Assembly: GCF_001039005.1 (NCBI RefSeq)
Contig: NZ_LDWR01000017.1
Coordinates: 124,001 to 188,000, forward strand
Length of the DNA: 64,000 nt
Direction of reading: 5' to 3'
From: Burkholderia cepacia
GTDB taxonomy: Bacteria > Pseudomonadota > Gammaproteobacteria > Burkholderiales > Burkholderiaceae
This document shows positions 17,568 to 26,104 of this stretch, in pieces. Every line of letters starts with the position of its first letter. Within the stretch, counting starts at the first letter, position 1. Both the position numbers and the translations under genes were made by a program. The notes under the pieces were generated by a model. That model was given only the letters and a program-made list of their open reading frames with translations. It was not told the DNA's origin and ran no database searches.

Positions 17568-18155
17568 GTGACCTACACCCTATCCGCTCCCCGCACGACC
17601 GAACTCGAGATCCGCAAGAGCCGCTTCATCGCGTTCGCGATTCCCGTCGACGACCGCGACGCCGCGATGCAGGTGCTGCAGCGCCTGCGCAACGAGCATC
17701 CGGCGGCCACCCACGTGTGCTGGGCGCTGCTGGCGGGCGGCCAGTCGGGCATGTCGGATGACGGCGAGCCGTCGGGCACCGCGGGCCGGCCGATCCTCGA
17801 GGTGCTGCGCCACCACGATCTCGACGGCGTGCTGGGCGCGGTCGTGCGTTACTACGGTGGCGTGAAGCTCGGTGCGGGCGGGCTGGTGCGGGCCTATACG
17901 GATGCGATCGCGTCGGCGCTGCTCGACGCCGAGCGCGTCGAACGCATCCGCCAGACGCGGCTCGCGATCGAGATCGGCTACCCCGAGGAGGCGCGCGTGC
18001 GCCGCTGGGTCGAACAGGCTGGGTATGAACTGGTGGACAGCGCGTACGGGATGACGGTGAAGCTCGTGATCAAGCTGCCGGAAACCGCCGAGGCGAATGC
18101 GAGAACCGAGCTGTTCGATCTGACGCAGGGGCGATCGGGCTTCCCGGCGCTGTGA
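17568..18155 (+). CDS. YigZ/IMPACT family protein
   Basis: A 195-residue protein with the UPF0029 signature: FIAFAIPVDDRDAAMQVLQRLR, then CWALLAGGQSGMSDDGEPSGTAGRPILEVL and VVRYYGGVKLGAGGLVRAY, followed by a small C-terminal ferredoxin-like domain (EIGYPEEARVRRWVEQAG). This is the full YigZ/IMPACT layout. Bacterial members are of uncertain biochemical role; the eukaryotic relative affects GCN2 signalling. The start is a GTG at 17568. It faces the polyphosphate kinase gene convergently. Confidence 0.9.
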   Translation: MTYTLSAPRTTELEIRKSRFIAFAIPVDDRDAAMQVLQRLRNEHPAATHVCWALLAGGQSGMSDDGEPSGTAGRPILEVLRHHDLDGVLGAVVRYYGGVKLGAGGLVRAYTDAIASALLDAERVERIRQTRLAIEIGYPEEARVRRWVEQAGYELVDSAYGMTVKLVIKLPETAEANARTELFDLTQGRSGFPAL

Positions 18156-18208
18156 AGCAACGGGTAAGACGCCTGCCTTTCACCGCCCTGCCGATCGCGA
18201 GCCGGCAA

Positions 18209-18230
18209 GCGCGCCGCCCGCACGGCGCGC
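18209..18230. terminator. Terminator-like hairpin between convergent genes
   Basis: GCGCGCCG and CGGCGCGC form a perfect 8-bp stem with a six-base loop between the convergent ends of the YigZ-like and polyphosphate kinase genes. There is no T run on either side. Confidence 0.4.
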
Positions 18231-18250
18231 ACACCGGATGAATGCCGGCG

Positions 18251-19201
18251 TCAGTAAGTATCCGGCACGATCATGGTGTCCGGCACCGGACGACGACTGT
18301 AATCCTCGTGATGCTCGCGCTGCGGCAGATCGATCGTCGGGCGCGGCACGTCGTGATACGGCACCTGGCCCAGCAGATGGTGGATGCAGTTCAGCCGCGC
18401 GCGCTTCTTGTCGACGGCCTGCACGACCCACCACGGCGCCTCGGGAATATGCGTCCGCGCCAGCATCTCTTCCTTCGCGACCGTATACGCTTCCCAGCGG
18501 CGGCGGCTCTCGAGGTCCATCGGGCTCAGCTTCCACTGCTTGAGCGGATCCTCGATCCGGCTCTGGAAGCGCGCCTCCTGTTCATGATCCGTGATCGAGA
18601 ACCAGTACTTGACGATCTGGATGCCGCTGCGCACCAGCATTTTCTCGAACTCCGGCGCAGACCGGAAAAACTCCTCGTACTCGTCGTCGGTACAGAAATT
18701 CATCACGCGCTCGACGCCCGCGCGGTTGTACCAGCTCCGGTCGAACAGCACGATCTCGCCGCCGGCCGGCAGATGCGCGACATAACGCTGGAAGTACCAT
18801 TGCGTGCGCTCGCGGTTGTTCGGCGCCGGCAACGCAGCCACCCGGCACACACGCGGGTTCAGGCGCTGCGTGATGCGCTTGATCGCGCCGCCCTTGCCTG
18901 CCGCGTCGCGCCCCTCGAAGATCACGACGAGCCGGTGCCCGGTGTTCACGACCCAGTCCTGCAGCTTCACGAGCTCGCCCTGCAGCCGGAACAGTTCGCG
19001 GAAATACTGCTTGCGCGCCTCGCGACGCTCCTGCGAGAACAGCAGGTCGTCGCTGTCGTCGAAGCGGCGGTCGTCGAGCTCCATCTCGAGCTCTTCGTCG
19101 TAGGCATCGACCAGGTCTTCCTCGAAGCGGCGCTGGCGCGTCTCCAGCGACTCCATATCGGTGAGGTTGTCGGTCTCGGTGCGGGTATCGTTTTCGCCCA
19201 T
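18251..19201 (-). CDS. ppk2: Polyphosphate kinase 2, class I-like
   Basis: A 316-residue PPK2. An acidic N-terminal extension (about 45 residues, rich in D and E) precedes the P-loop kinase fold. Walker A is IFEGRDAAGKGGAIKRI, the Walker B/lid region holds IVLFDRSWYNRAGVERVM, and DPLKQWKLSPMDLESRRRWEAY follows as in single-domain PPK2 proteins. It transfers phosphate from polyphosphate to nucleoside diphosphates, regenerating GTP or ATP. The frame extends to 19231, but ATG 19201 has GGAAGGAGG just upstream and is chosen. Class (I versus II/III) is judged from the single domain and the length; substrate preference cannot be read. Confidence 0.92.
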   Translation of the reverse strand: MGENDTRTETDNLTDMESLETRQRRFEEDLVDAYDEELEMELDDRRFDDSDDLLFSQERREARKQYFRELFRLQGELVKLQDWVVNTGHRLVVIFEGRDAAGKGGAIKRITQRLNPRVCRVAALPAPNNRERTQWYFQRYVAHLPAGGEIVLFDRSWYNRAGVERVMNFCTDDEYEEFFRSAPEFEKMLVRSGIQIVKYWFSITDHEQEARFQSRIEDPLKQWKLSPMDLESRRRWEAYTVAKEEMLARTHIPEAPWWVVQAVDKKRARLNCIHHLLGQVPYHDVPRPTIDLPQREHHEDYSRRPVPDTMIVPDTY

Positions 19202-19288
19202 GGGGCCTCCTTCCATCATTGACGCAGCCAAACTCGACCATTATCCCAGTGTCGCGCGTCAAATTCATGAAAACGGCCGCTTGCCCCC

Positions 19289-20674
19289 TCAGAATCGGAA
19301 CGAGAACAGGACGCTGGCCAGCACGGGGTTCGCCGAAATGTCGAACGTGTTCGACGCGAGCTGCCGGTTCGGCTGGTCGATGTCCAGCGTAATCTTCGTA
19401 CGTAACGGGATATACGTGACCATGCCGGTGACCCAGAACCGGCGCGTGATCTGGTAGCTCGCGCCGACGGTGAAAACCGGCTCCCAGACGCTCTTCACCT
19501 TGGCCGACACATTGGTCTTCCCGGACAGCAGCAGGTCGCCGCCGGCATCCCAGATCCGCTGGAACAACGCGGGATCGAGCAGCAGCGACTGCAGGCTGCC
19601 GATGTCCGCGCCCGCCGCGAGCAGCCCGCCGAGCGATGCGAGCTTGCGCTGGAACACGGGGTTCAGGTTCGTGTTTGTGAAGCGCGTATAGCTGATGCCG
19701 ATGCCCGCGAACGGGCGGAAACGATCGTCCCGCTCGCCGAGGTAGTACTTGAACACGACGGACCCGAGCCAGGCGCGCGTGGTCGCGAGCGGGTTGCTTT
19801 GCGGGTTCGCGAGATCGATCAGCGGCAGGCGCCCCTTGACACCGGAAAAAATCCGGTCGAGCGGCAACCCGATGCTGCCGTGCCCGCGCAGCGTCAGCAC
19901 CGGCGGAATGCCGCCGCCGACTTCGGCCGCCCAGTTCTCCGAGAAAAAGTGAGTGAACGTGAACGCCAGCGTGTTCGTATTGCTGAGCGACAGGCTGGAG
20001 CCCTGGTTCTGGAAGCTGTTCAGCCCGAGCGCATCGGTGTGCGTCGTCACGGGCGTCGATCGGCCGGTCGTCGCGATGAAGTGCCAGCCGAGGCCGACCA
20101 TGTTGTGATCGTCGCCCATCAACTGCTCCAGCAACGGCGGCGCCTGCGCGGCCGGCAGATCGGGCAGGCGCGACGGATCGACCGGATGCAGTTCGTACGG
20201 CATCCGGTCGGCGTGCACCACGCCGCCGGCCCGTGCGTCATCCGCCGTTGCATCTTGCGTCGCGGCCGGATCGCAACCGCCGGCCGCGCCGTTGCCGTCG
20301 AAGCCGATGCCGTCCGCGCCGTCGTCGCGCGACGCCGCGCATGCGCGCCCCGCTCCGCCGGCACGCTGCCCGAGCGTGATCTTGCGAGCCGTCAGCGGAA
20401 CGTCAGGTTGCGGCACCTCCGCCGAACCGTCGCGCCCGCCGCGCGCCGGCCCGGCATCGGTCGCCCATGCGCTCGCATCGAACCCGTCCGCATCGCCGCC
20501 CGGCCAGAAGCCGATCCCGTCGGCGCCGGCCTGCCAGCGGGTCTGCGTGTCGCCATCCGGCTGCGGCGCGCCGTGCGCGGCGGCCGCGCACGCGAACAGC
20601 GTCGCGCCGAGCCAGCGCGACAGCGGACGCACGGAGCCCGGCCGCGCGCGGCGGCATTCGTCGCGACGCGTCAT
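19289..20674 (-). CDS. OmpW-like outer-membrane protein with long N-terminal extension
   Basis: A 461-residue protein. A signal peptide (WLGATLFACAAAAHG) is followed by about 150 residues of low-complexity Gly/Ala/Asp-rich sequence carrying a repeated ADGIGF motif (AGADGIGFWPGG and DGADGIGFDGNG) and several Cys. The remaining 270 residues are an OmpW-type barrel: VGLGWHFIATTGRSTPVTT, FTFTHFFSENWAAEVGGG, FKYYLGERDDRFRPFAGIGISYTRF and a C-terminal FSFRF with the terminal Phe used by the barrel assembly machinery. OmpW proteins are normally 200-230 residues, so this one is about twice as long. It is the last gene of the peptide-secretion operon, four bases after the HlyD gene. OmpW is a known colicin S4 receptor, so a receptor, export-accessory or self-protection role is conceivable but unproven. 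Confidence 0.82.
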   Translation of the reverse strand: MTRRDECRRARPGSVRPLSRWLGATLFACAAAAHGAPQPDGDTQTRWQAGADGIGFWPGGDADGFDASAWATDAGPARGGRDGSAEVPQPDVPLTARKITLGQRAGGAGRACAASRDDGADGIGFDGNGAAGGCDPAATQDATADDARAGGVVHADRMPYELHPVDPSRLPDLPAAQAPPLLEQLMGDDHNMVGLGWHFIATTGRSTPVTTHTDALGLNSFQNQGSSLSLSNTNTLAFTFTHFFSENWAAEVGGGIPPVLTLRGHGSIGLPLDRIFSGVKGRLPLIDLANPQSNPLATTRAWLGSVVFKYYLGERDDRFRPFAGIGISYTRFTNTNLNPVFQRKLASLGGLLAAGADIGSLQSLLLDPALFQRIWDAGGDLLLSGKTNVSAKVKSVWEPVFTVGASYQITRRFWVTGMVTYIPLRTKITLDIDQPNRQLASNTFDISANPVLASVLFSFRF

Positions 20675-20678
20675 CGGC

Positions 20679-21974
20679 TCAGGCCGGCACGCCGAACAGG
20701 CGCTGGCGGATCCGGTACAGCGGCTCGAACAGCCATTCGAGCAGGCTGCGCCGTTCGAGCACGATGTCGGCCTTCAGCATCATCCCGGCCCGCAGCGACA
20801 GCGGCCGCCCGTCGAACGACGGCGTGCGGTCGGCCAGTTCGACCCAGGTCTTGAAGTAGGTCTGCGGCGCAGCCGCATCGCCCGGCAGGTTCAGTTCCTT
20901 CGCCGAGAACGCGACGGGCGAGATCGACAGCACCTTGCCGCGATACGTGCCGAACTTCTCGACCGGATAGCTTGCGTACGCAACCTTCACTTCCTGCCCC
21001 TTCTTCACGAAGCCGGCCTTCGACGACGGAATGTAGACCTCGGCGATCAGCCCGTCGGCTTTCGCGGGCAGGATCTCGACGACGCGCGTGCCCGGCGGGT
21101 CGATCACGCCGCCCTGCACGACGTCGAGCCGCACGATCTGCCCGTCGGCCGGTGCGTACAGCACCTGGTTCACGTTCTCGTCGATGTTGTATTCCTTCGC
21201 GTTCAGCTCCTCCTGCTTGATCTTCAGTTCCGCGTTCGCGCCGTCGTACTTGCTCTGCATCGTGTCGAGATCGCCGCGCAGCTTCATCGCGTTCTTCGCG
21301 AGCTCGGCGCGGCGCAGCAGCAGGTCCTGGTACGCCTGGCCGGCTTGCAGGTACTGCGTGTTGACCTGGTTGTACTGTTCGAGCGTCACGACCTGTTCGT
21401 CGAGCAGCTGCTTCACGCGCGCACGCCGTTCCCCGTACTCGTCGACGATGCGCTTCTGGTCCTGGATCTGCCGGTCGATCAGCCCGCGGCTCTCGCCCTG
21501 CGCGGCGATCTGCTGGTTGGTCTGCTGCACCGACGACCGGTATTCGAGGCGCGCCGCGTCGATCTGCTGCGTCACCTCGACGCGCTGCCGGTCGAGTGCC
21601 GCGCGCATCCCCTGCACGTTGTTCCCCTGGCTGACGAAGCTCGTGTCGCGCGTCACCGCCAGCAGCCGCTGGCCGGCCTTCACCTGCTGGTCCTTGCCGA
21701 CGTAGATGTCGCGCACGGCCCAGCCCGGCGGCGCACTGACGCCGATCAGCCCCGAGCGCGGCGTCAGCATCCCCGACACGCTCTCGGTATTCGCGTAGCT
21801 CAGTTCGACGAGCGCGGTCACGAACATCGCGAACATCGTCAGCGACAGGTAGCAGAAGAACCGCATCGATACCGGCACGTCGACGACGCCGTGGATCACG
21901 GTGCCGAAGGTCGTGCCGCGCGCGAGCTTGCGCGACGGCTTCTGTTCTCGGAGAGCGGAGTTCCAGGTCGGCAT
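20679..21974 (-). CDS. HlyD-type periplasmic adaptor of a peptide exporter
   Basis: A 431-residue membrane fusion protein. One N-terminal membrane span (FFCYLSLTMFAMFVTALVEL, residues 39-58) is followed by a biotinyl-lipoyl-like half (GWAVRDIYVGKDQQVKAGQRLLAV), a long helical hairpin with coiled-coil character (residues 120-265), the second lipoyl half (APADGQIVRLDVVQGGVIDPPG) and a beta-barrel domain (GLIAEVYIPSSKAGFVKKGQEVKV). This is the CvaA/HlyD layout. It should link the C39 ABC exporter to a TolC channel; both genes are in the same block. The frame of the preceding acyltransferase gene stays open across this whole gene. Confidence 0.93.
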   Translation of the reverse strand: MPTWNSALREQKPSRKLARGTTFGTVIHGVVDVPVSMRFFCYLSLTMFAMFVTALVELSYANTESVSGMLTPRSGLIGVSAPPGWAVRDIYVGKDQQVKAGQRLLAVTRDTSFVSQGNNVQGMRAALDRQRVEVTQQIDAARLEYRSSVQQTNQQIAAQGESRGLIDRQIQDQKRIVDEYGERRARVKQLLDEQVVTLEQYNQVNTQYLQAGQAYQDLLLRRAELAKNAMKLRGDLDTMQSKYDGANAELKIKQEELNAKEYNIDENVNQVLYAPADGQIVRLDVVQGGVIDPPGTRVVEILPAKADGLIAEVYIPSSKAGFVKKGQEVKVAYASYPVEKFGTYRGKVLSISPVAFSAKELNLPGDAAAPQTYFKTWVELADRTPSFDGRPLSLRAGMMLKADIVLERRSLLEWLFEPLYRIRQRLFGVPA

Positions 21975-22989
21975 GGGGCGGGCTCGTCAGGAGCGACGCC
22001 GCGCGGCCGCATCGAGCAGCGGCTGCCGGCATCAGGTAAGGCGTGAAGTGTTCCCAGAAATGCCACTGCTCGGGCTGACGCACGAGCGCCTGCTCGAGCC
22101 GGTCGACGATGCGCTGATGCGTCGCGCGCACGGGCGACGCATCGTCGTCCGCGCCGAGCATCGGCGCGAGCGGGCTGGCCGCGAGTTCGGTGAAATGCAC
22201 CGCGCAGCGATCGCGAAACGGCACGCCCGTCGCATAAGCGACGAGCAGCGGAATCCCCTGCTCGACCGCGAGCTTCACGCCGCCGCCGGCCATCCGCACC
22301 CAGCGCCCGCCGAGCCGGCAGCGGTTGGTCTTGCCGAACTTGCCGTGCAGGTCGGAAAACAGCAGGAACACGGGCGCTTCGCGCCGCAAGCTCGTGATCA
22401 GCCGCCGCAGGTGCACGCGCTCCTCGATGTCGATGAACTCGACTTCGCCGGCGCCGTATTCGGCGACGAGCCGCAGCGCGTCGTCAAAGAACGCGCCGGG
22501 CGCATCCCGGTGCAGGATCACCATCAGCTTGCGGTCGTCGGGGATCATGAAACGCAGCTTGGTGACGAACAGCATCAGGTTGCCGAAGTGCAGCCCCGCG
22601 AGCATCAGCGGGCCGCCGCGCGCGAGCGCCGTCCGCAGTTGCGCGTCGCCTTCGCATGCCATCCCGTCGATCATCGCCTTCATCGATTCGAGGCTGTGCG
22701 TGCGCAGCTTGAGCCCAGCGAACTCGGCCTCGAACAGCTCGCGCACGATCGCCGCCGACACGTCCCGCACACGCTGCGGATCGTCGTTCAGGTGCCCGCT
22801 CAGCATGTAGGCGACCGCGCGTTCGATCGACTCGCGAATGCACGGAAAGCAGCGCAGGCACGCGCCCGAACACCAGCGCATCAGCCGCAGCCCGCGCGCG
22901 GGCGACGTGCGCAGCGCGACGGCGCGCACCGCGCGTCGCACCAGGAATGCGTACGAGAACGGATTGAGCAGAAAGAGTCGCCCGAGCAT
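21975..22989 (-). CDS. LpxL/HtrB-like acyltransferase, degenerate, without its own stop codon
   Basis: From ATG 22989, overlapping the exporter stop as TGATG, the frame encodes about 335 residues of lysophospholipid/lauroyl acyltransferase type: an N-terminal Arg-rich membrane-proximal part, AGLHFGNLMLFVTKLRF, then PVFLLFSDLHGKFG and EQWHFWEHFTPYLMP near the natural end. The family's HX4D/E motif reads H-F-G-N-L-M, so the acidic partner is missing. No in-frame stop occurs where the homologous part ends (about 22,010): the frame stays open through the whole HlyD gene to 20671 as Arg/Ala-rich shadow sequence. The right end given here is the start of HlyD, not a stop. Either the 3' end was frameshifted (an alternative frame has TGA right at the PYL segment) or a fused tail is made. 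Substrate unknown; LpxL relatives acylate lipid A. Confidence 0.6.
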
Positions 22990-25109
22990 CACCGCGTCTC
23001 CTCGATCGTGCGCCACTCGTCGGTCGCGTCGGTCAATACGCCGTCGTGCATCCGGTAGATCCGGTCGACCATCGACAGGATCGACGCATCGTGCGTGACG
23101 AGCACGATCGTGCACGGCAGCGTCAGCACGTTGCGGCAGATTTCGTGCGTCGTCGCCTGGTCGAGGTTCGACGAAAATTCGTCGAGGATCAGCAGGCGCG
23201 GCTCGCAATACAGCGCCCGCGCGATCAGCAGCCGCTGCATCTGGCCGGCCGACAGGAATTTCTGCGTATCGCCGAGCGGCGTGTCGTAGCGATGATCGAG
23301 CCGCTCGATCTCGTCGTGGATGCACGCGAGCTTCGCCGCGTCGAACATCGCGCCGATCCGCGGCGCGGGCGCGAAGTTCGTGATGTTGTCGCGGATCGTG
23401 CCGCGAAACAGCTGATCGGACTGCGTGACGGCCGCGAGATGCTTGCGGTACTGCCGCAGGTTCACGTCCGCGAGATCGACGTCGCCGACGAACAGCGTGC
23501 CGCGCTCGGGCCGCACGAGCCCGCAGATCAGGTTCAGCAGCGTCGTCTTGCCGCTGCCGGTGCGGCCGACGATCGCGATCTTGCCGCCGGCCGGCACGTC
23601 GAGCGTGACGTCGCGCAGGATCGGGCGATTGCCACCCCTCGGCGTATACGACAGCGCGCGGATCGACAGCGCGCCGTCGAATCCGTCGACCGGCCGCACG
23701 ACCGCGTCCGGCGCCGGCTCCTCGGTCTCGGTCTGCAACACATCCGCGACGCGATCCATATGCACCTGCAGCACCTTGCGGCGCACATAGAGCTGGATCG
23801 AATCGATGAACTTGTCCGCGAACAGGTTCTTGTACTGGATGAACGCGTAGATCACGCCGATCGTGCTCTGGCCGTGCATCACGAGCCACGCGCCATACGT
23901 GACGATCACGAGCTGCTCGACGTGCACGATCCCCTTCGAGACCGCGTCGAACAACAGTTGCAGCCGCTCCTGCTGGCGCATCGCCTGCAGCTTCTGCGTG
24001 AAGGCGTTGATCCACAGGCTGCTGCGGGCGGTCTCGGCCGACAGCAGCTTGATCGAATGCGCGGAGCGGATATTCTCGATCAGCAGCGCATCGGCTTCGG
24101 CGCCGCGCGTAAGGATCTGCGACATCGCATCCTGAAGCTGCGGCTGGATCGCGAGCCGGCTGAGCGCGAACAACACCATCCCGGCGAGGCTGATGCCGGC
24201 CAGCACGGGGCTGTAGTACAGCATCAGCACGAGCGTCAGCGTGCAGGTGACGATATTGAGCAGCCCGCCGACCAGGCCGTCGACGAGAAACCGCCCGACC
24301 TCCGACACCGACGACACGCGCGAGATCGAATCGCCGGTGTTGTGGAACAGGAAATAGCCGATCGGCAGCCGCGCGAGATGCCCGACCATGTTCGCCGACA
24401 ACTGCTGCGACACGATGTTGCGCAGGTAGCTCTTGATGTTGCCGACGATGTTCGCGTAAAGCGTGTCGAACAGGAACACGATCGCGAACAGGATCGTCAG
24501 CAGGTACAGGATGTCGACGTCGGTCTTCTTCAGCGCCTCGTCGATCGTCAGTTGCACATACGACGGGCCGAGCAGCAGCAGGAGCTGCGCGGCGACGCCG
24601 CCCGCGATGCCGATCGCGAGGCTATTGCGGATGCCCGTCAGCCCTTCGAGGTAATCGCGCAGCCGGATCCGGTCGGCCGGCCCCGCATGCGCGAAGCCGA
24701 TGTCCGGATTCAGTTCGAGCGCATAACCGGTGATGTGCGTGAGCGCCTGCGCGAGCGGCAGCTTCGTCTCGCCGAGCGCGGGGTCGACGATGTGCACGCT
24801 GCCGTAGCCGACCTTCGTCAGCACGACATAGTGGTTCATCCCCCAGTGCAGGATGCACGGCGTCTTGAGCGCGTCGAGCTCGCCCGCGTCGAACTGCAGC
24901 CCGCGCGCGCGCAGGCCGAGATCGTTCGAGATCTCCATCAGGTCGAAGAACGACAGCCCGGAATCGATCCGCACCGGATAGCGGTTGCGCAGCGTGCGCA
25001 ACGTCGTTTCGCGCCCGTGCCACGACGCGATCATCGCGAGGCAGGCCAGGCCGCACTCCGTCACCTCGTCCTGCAGGACCGGACGGACTTTACGCGTATT
25101 GAAGAGCAT
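22989..25109 (-). CDS. Peptidase C39-containing ABC exporter (bacteriocin/microcin type)
   Basis: A 706-residue fused exporter. The N-terminal C39 peptidase domain has oxyanion Gln13, catalytic Cys19 (EVTECGLACLAM), His93 (MNHYVVL) and Asp109 (IVDPALGE), so it is predicted active in cutting double-glycine leaders. A six-helix transmembrane domain spans about residues 160-430. The nucleotide-binding domain has Walker A VGRTGSGKTT, signature LSAGQMQRLLIARAL and Walker B LLILDEFSS. Start ATG 25109 is chosen over an upstream TTG at 25133. It lies directly downstream of two genes for small peptides with matching double-glycine leaders, its probable substrates, and upstream of an HlyD adaptor. It sits in the inner membrane. 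Confidence 0.95.
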   Translation of the reverse strand: MLFNTRKVRPVLQDEVTECGLACLAMIASWHGRETTLRTLRNRYPVRIDSGLSFFDLMEISNDLGLRARGLQFDAGELDALKTPCILHWGMNHYVVLTKVGYGSVHIVDPALGETKLPLAQALTHITGYALELNPDIGFAHAGPADRIRLRDYLEGLTGIRNSLAIGIAGGVAAQLLLLLGPSYVQLTIDEALKKTDVDILYLLTILFAIVFLFDTLYANIVGNIKSYLRNIVSQQLSANMVGHLARLPIGYFLFHNTGDSISRVSSVSEVGRFLVDGLVGGLLNIVTCTLTLVLMLYYSPVLAGISLAGMVLFALSRLAIQPQLQDAMSQILTRGAEADALLIENIRSAHSIKLLSAETARSSLWINAFTQKLQAMRQQERLQLLFDAVSKGIVHVEQLVIVTYGAWLVMHGQSTIGVIYAFIQYKNLFADKFIDSIQLYVRRKVLQVHMDRVADVLQTETEEPAPDAVVRPVDGFDGALSIRALSYTPRGGNRPILRDVTLDVPAGGKIAIVGRTGSGKTTLLNLICGLVRPERGTLFVGDVDLADVNLRQYRKHLAAVTQSDQLFRGTIRDNITNFAPAPRIGAMFDAAKLACIHDEIERLDHRYDTPLGDTQKFLSAGQMQRLLIARALYCEPRLLILDEFSSNLDQATTHEICRNVLTLPCTIVLVTHDASILSMVDRIYRMHDGVLTDATDEWRTIEETR

Positions 25110-25241
25110 GGTCGGGCACCCGGGGCGCGACAACGCGCCGCCCGGGCCTGCCGGTGCGGGCCCGTGGCGGGTCGTGCGCGATACGCATGGGCGCAGCCGG
25201 CACGCTGCCGGCTGCGACGGAAGATCGGTGTTGCCGGCCGC

Positions 25242-25427
25242 TCAGCGCGACGAGCCGAGCGACATCCGGAACTGCTCGACGGCGCGGGTCTGATACTGGG
25301 TCATCAGGCCCTGCAGCGTGGATCCGATCGACTGATTGACGAGATCGACCGTATAGGCGGCCGAATTGGAGTAAAGCGACGCGCCGCCGCGAATCTGGCG
25401 GGCCTGGTCTTCCGTGATGTCTCGCAT
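25242..25427 (-). CDS. Double-glycine leader peptide 1 (microcin-like)
   Basis: A 61-residue peptide. The leader MRDITEDQARQIRGG is a typical double-glycine leader with the processing site after residue 15; the mature part would be 46 residues, starting ASLYSNSAAYTVDLVNQ, with no Cys. AAAGG lies eight bases before ATG 25427; the frame runs further upstream but has no signal there. Its leader matches the second peptide at M1, T5, Q8, R10, G14 and G15, with conservative changes elsewhere, which strongly supports both as substrates of the adjacent C39 exporter. Whether it is an antibacterial microcin, a signal or an adhesive peptide cannot be told. I recognise no known family. Confidence 0.82.
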   Translation of the reverse strand: MRDITEDQARQIRGGASLYSNSAAYTVDLVNQSIGSTLQGLMTQYQTRAVEQFRMSLGSSR

Positions 25428-25649
25428 TTTTGTGGCCTTTATATTGTCGGAATGCCCGCAGCCGTCAGCGAATTGAAAATCAATAGCCGTTGACTTTATT
25501 ACGGGGATAATCCGGCATTCCCGCCTCCTGATAATCGCCCGAACCGAAATAATGCATTTCGGATTCGATTTACTGCGATTGCGGCGATCGATTCTTTTCC
25601 TTCTGTTTCGCAGCATTTCACGCGGGGGGCGCCTCCCCGCGCACGGCGG

Positions 25650-25823
25650 TTACTTGCCGGTGTTATTGAACGTCTTCGGGTTCTGCAGGTAATTGCCGAG
25701 GCTCGGCAGGAACTGGCCGAGCGCGGTCACCACCGGCGCGGCGTCAACGGCGAGGCTACCCAGCGAGCTGATCGCACCGCCGCCATGCACATTCCTGACC
25801 TGTTCCGTCGTCATGACCTTCAT
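25650..25823 (-). CDS. Double-glycine leader peptide 2 (microcin-like)
   Basis: A 57-residue peptide with leader MKVMTTEQVRNVHGG and a 42-residue mature part that starts GAISSLGSLAVDAAPVV, is hydrophobic in its first half, and ends in a polar NPKTFNNTGK tail. No Cys. GAGGAG precedes the start; ATG 25823 has the better spacing than the adjacent ATG at 25826. The leader aligns residue for residue with that of peptide 1. It is the first gene of the minus-strand secretion operon. The Gly/Ala/Leu-rich hydrophobic segment could insert into membranes, as in class II microcins or glycine-zipper contact toxins; function is inferred. No immunity gene is recognised beside it. Confidence 0.82.
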   Translation of the reverse strand: MKVMTTEQVRNVHGGGAISSLGSLAVDAAPVVTALGQFLPSLGNYLQNPKTFNNTGK

Positions 25824-26104
25824 CATTCTCTCCTCGTAAAAAATAAAGATGATGCAAAGAACCTTCATTGAAAGACCAACGGCTTTTAATCCCTAGCGAC
25901 TTGTTAATCTAATAATCACTGCGATTACGAGCCGAAATCAGGCTATCATGCGAGCGCATCGGAATTCAATGGAGGACACACTCTTACATGCGCGTTTTCC
26001 GGTGCGCGGTGGATAGCAGTCATTCACGCTGTTTGAATTTCAATTTCAAAACGTTTAAATCCCGCCGCAATGCGTTGCGGCACGGGCAGGAGACGGAGAC
26101 GGCC
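25824..26104. promoter_or_regulatory. AT-rich divergent promoter region of the peptide-secretion locus
   Basis: This 280-bp gap lies between the first peptide gene (minus) and the TolC-like gene (plus). It is much richer in A+T than its flanks, with stretches such as TTGTTAATCTAATAATCA near 25901-25918. Both promoters must be here, but I cannot fix -35/-10 boxes with confidence. Confidence 0.5.

Noticed and set aside
23046..25493. 815-codon plus-strand frame opposite the C39 exporter
   Set aside because: Arg/Asp/His-rich, no ribosome site, no recognisable fold; antisense shadow of a gene with clear catalytic motifs.
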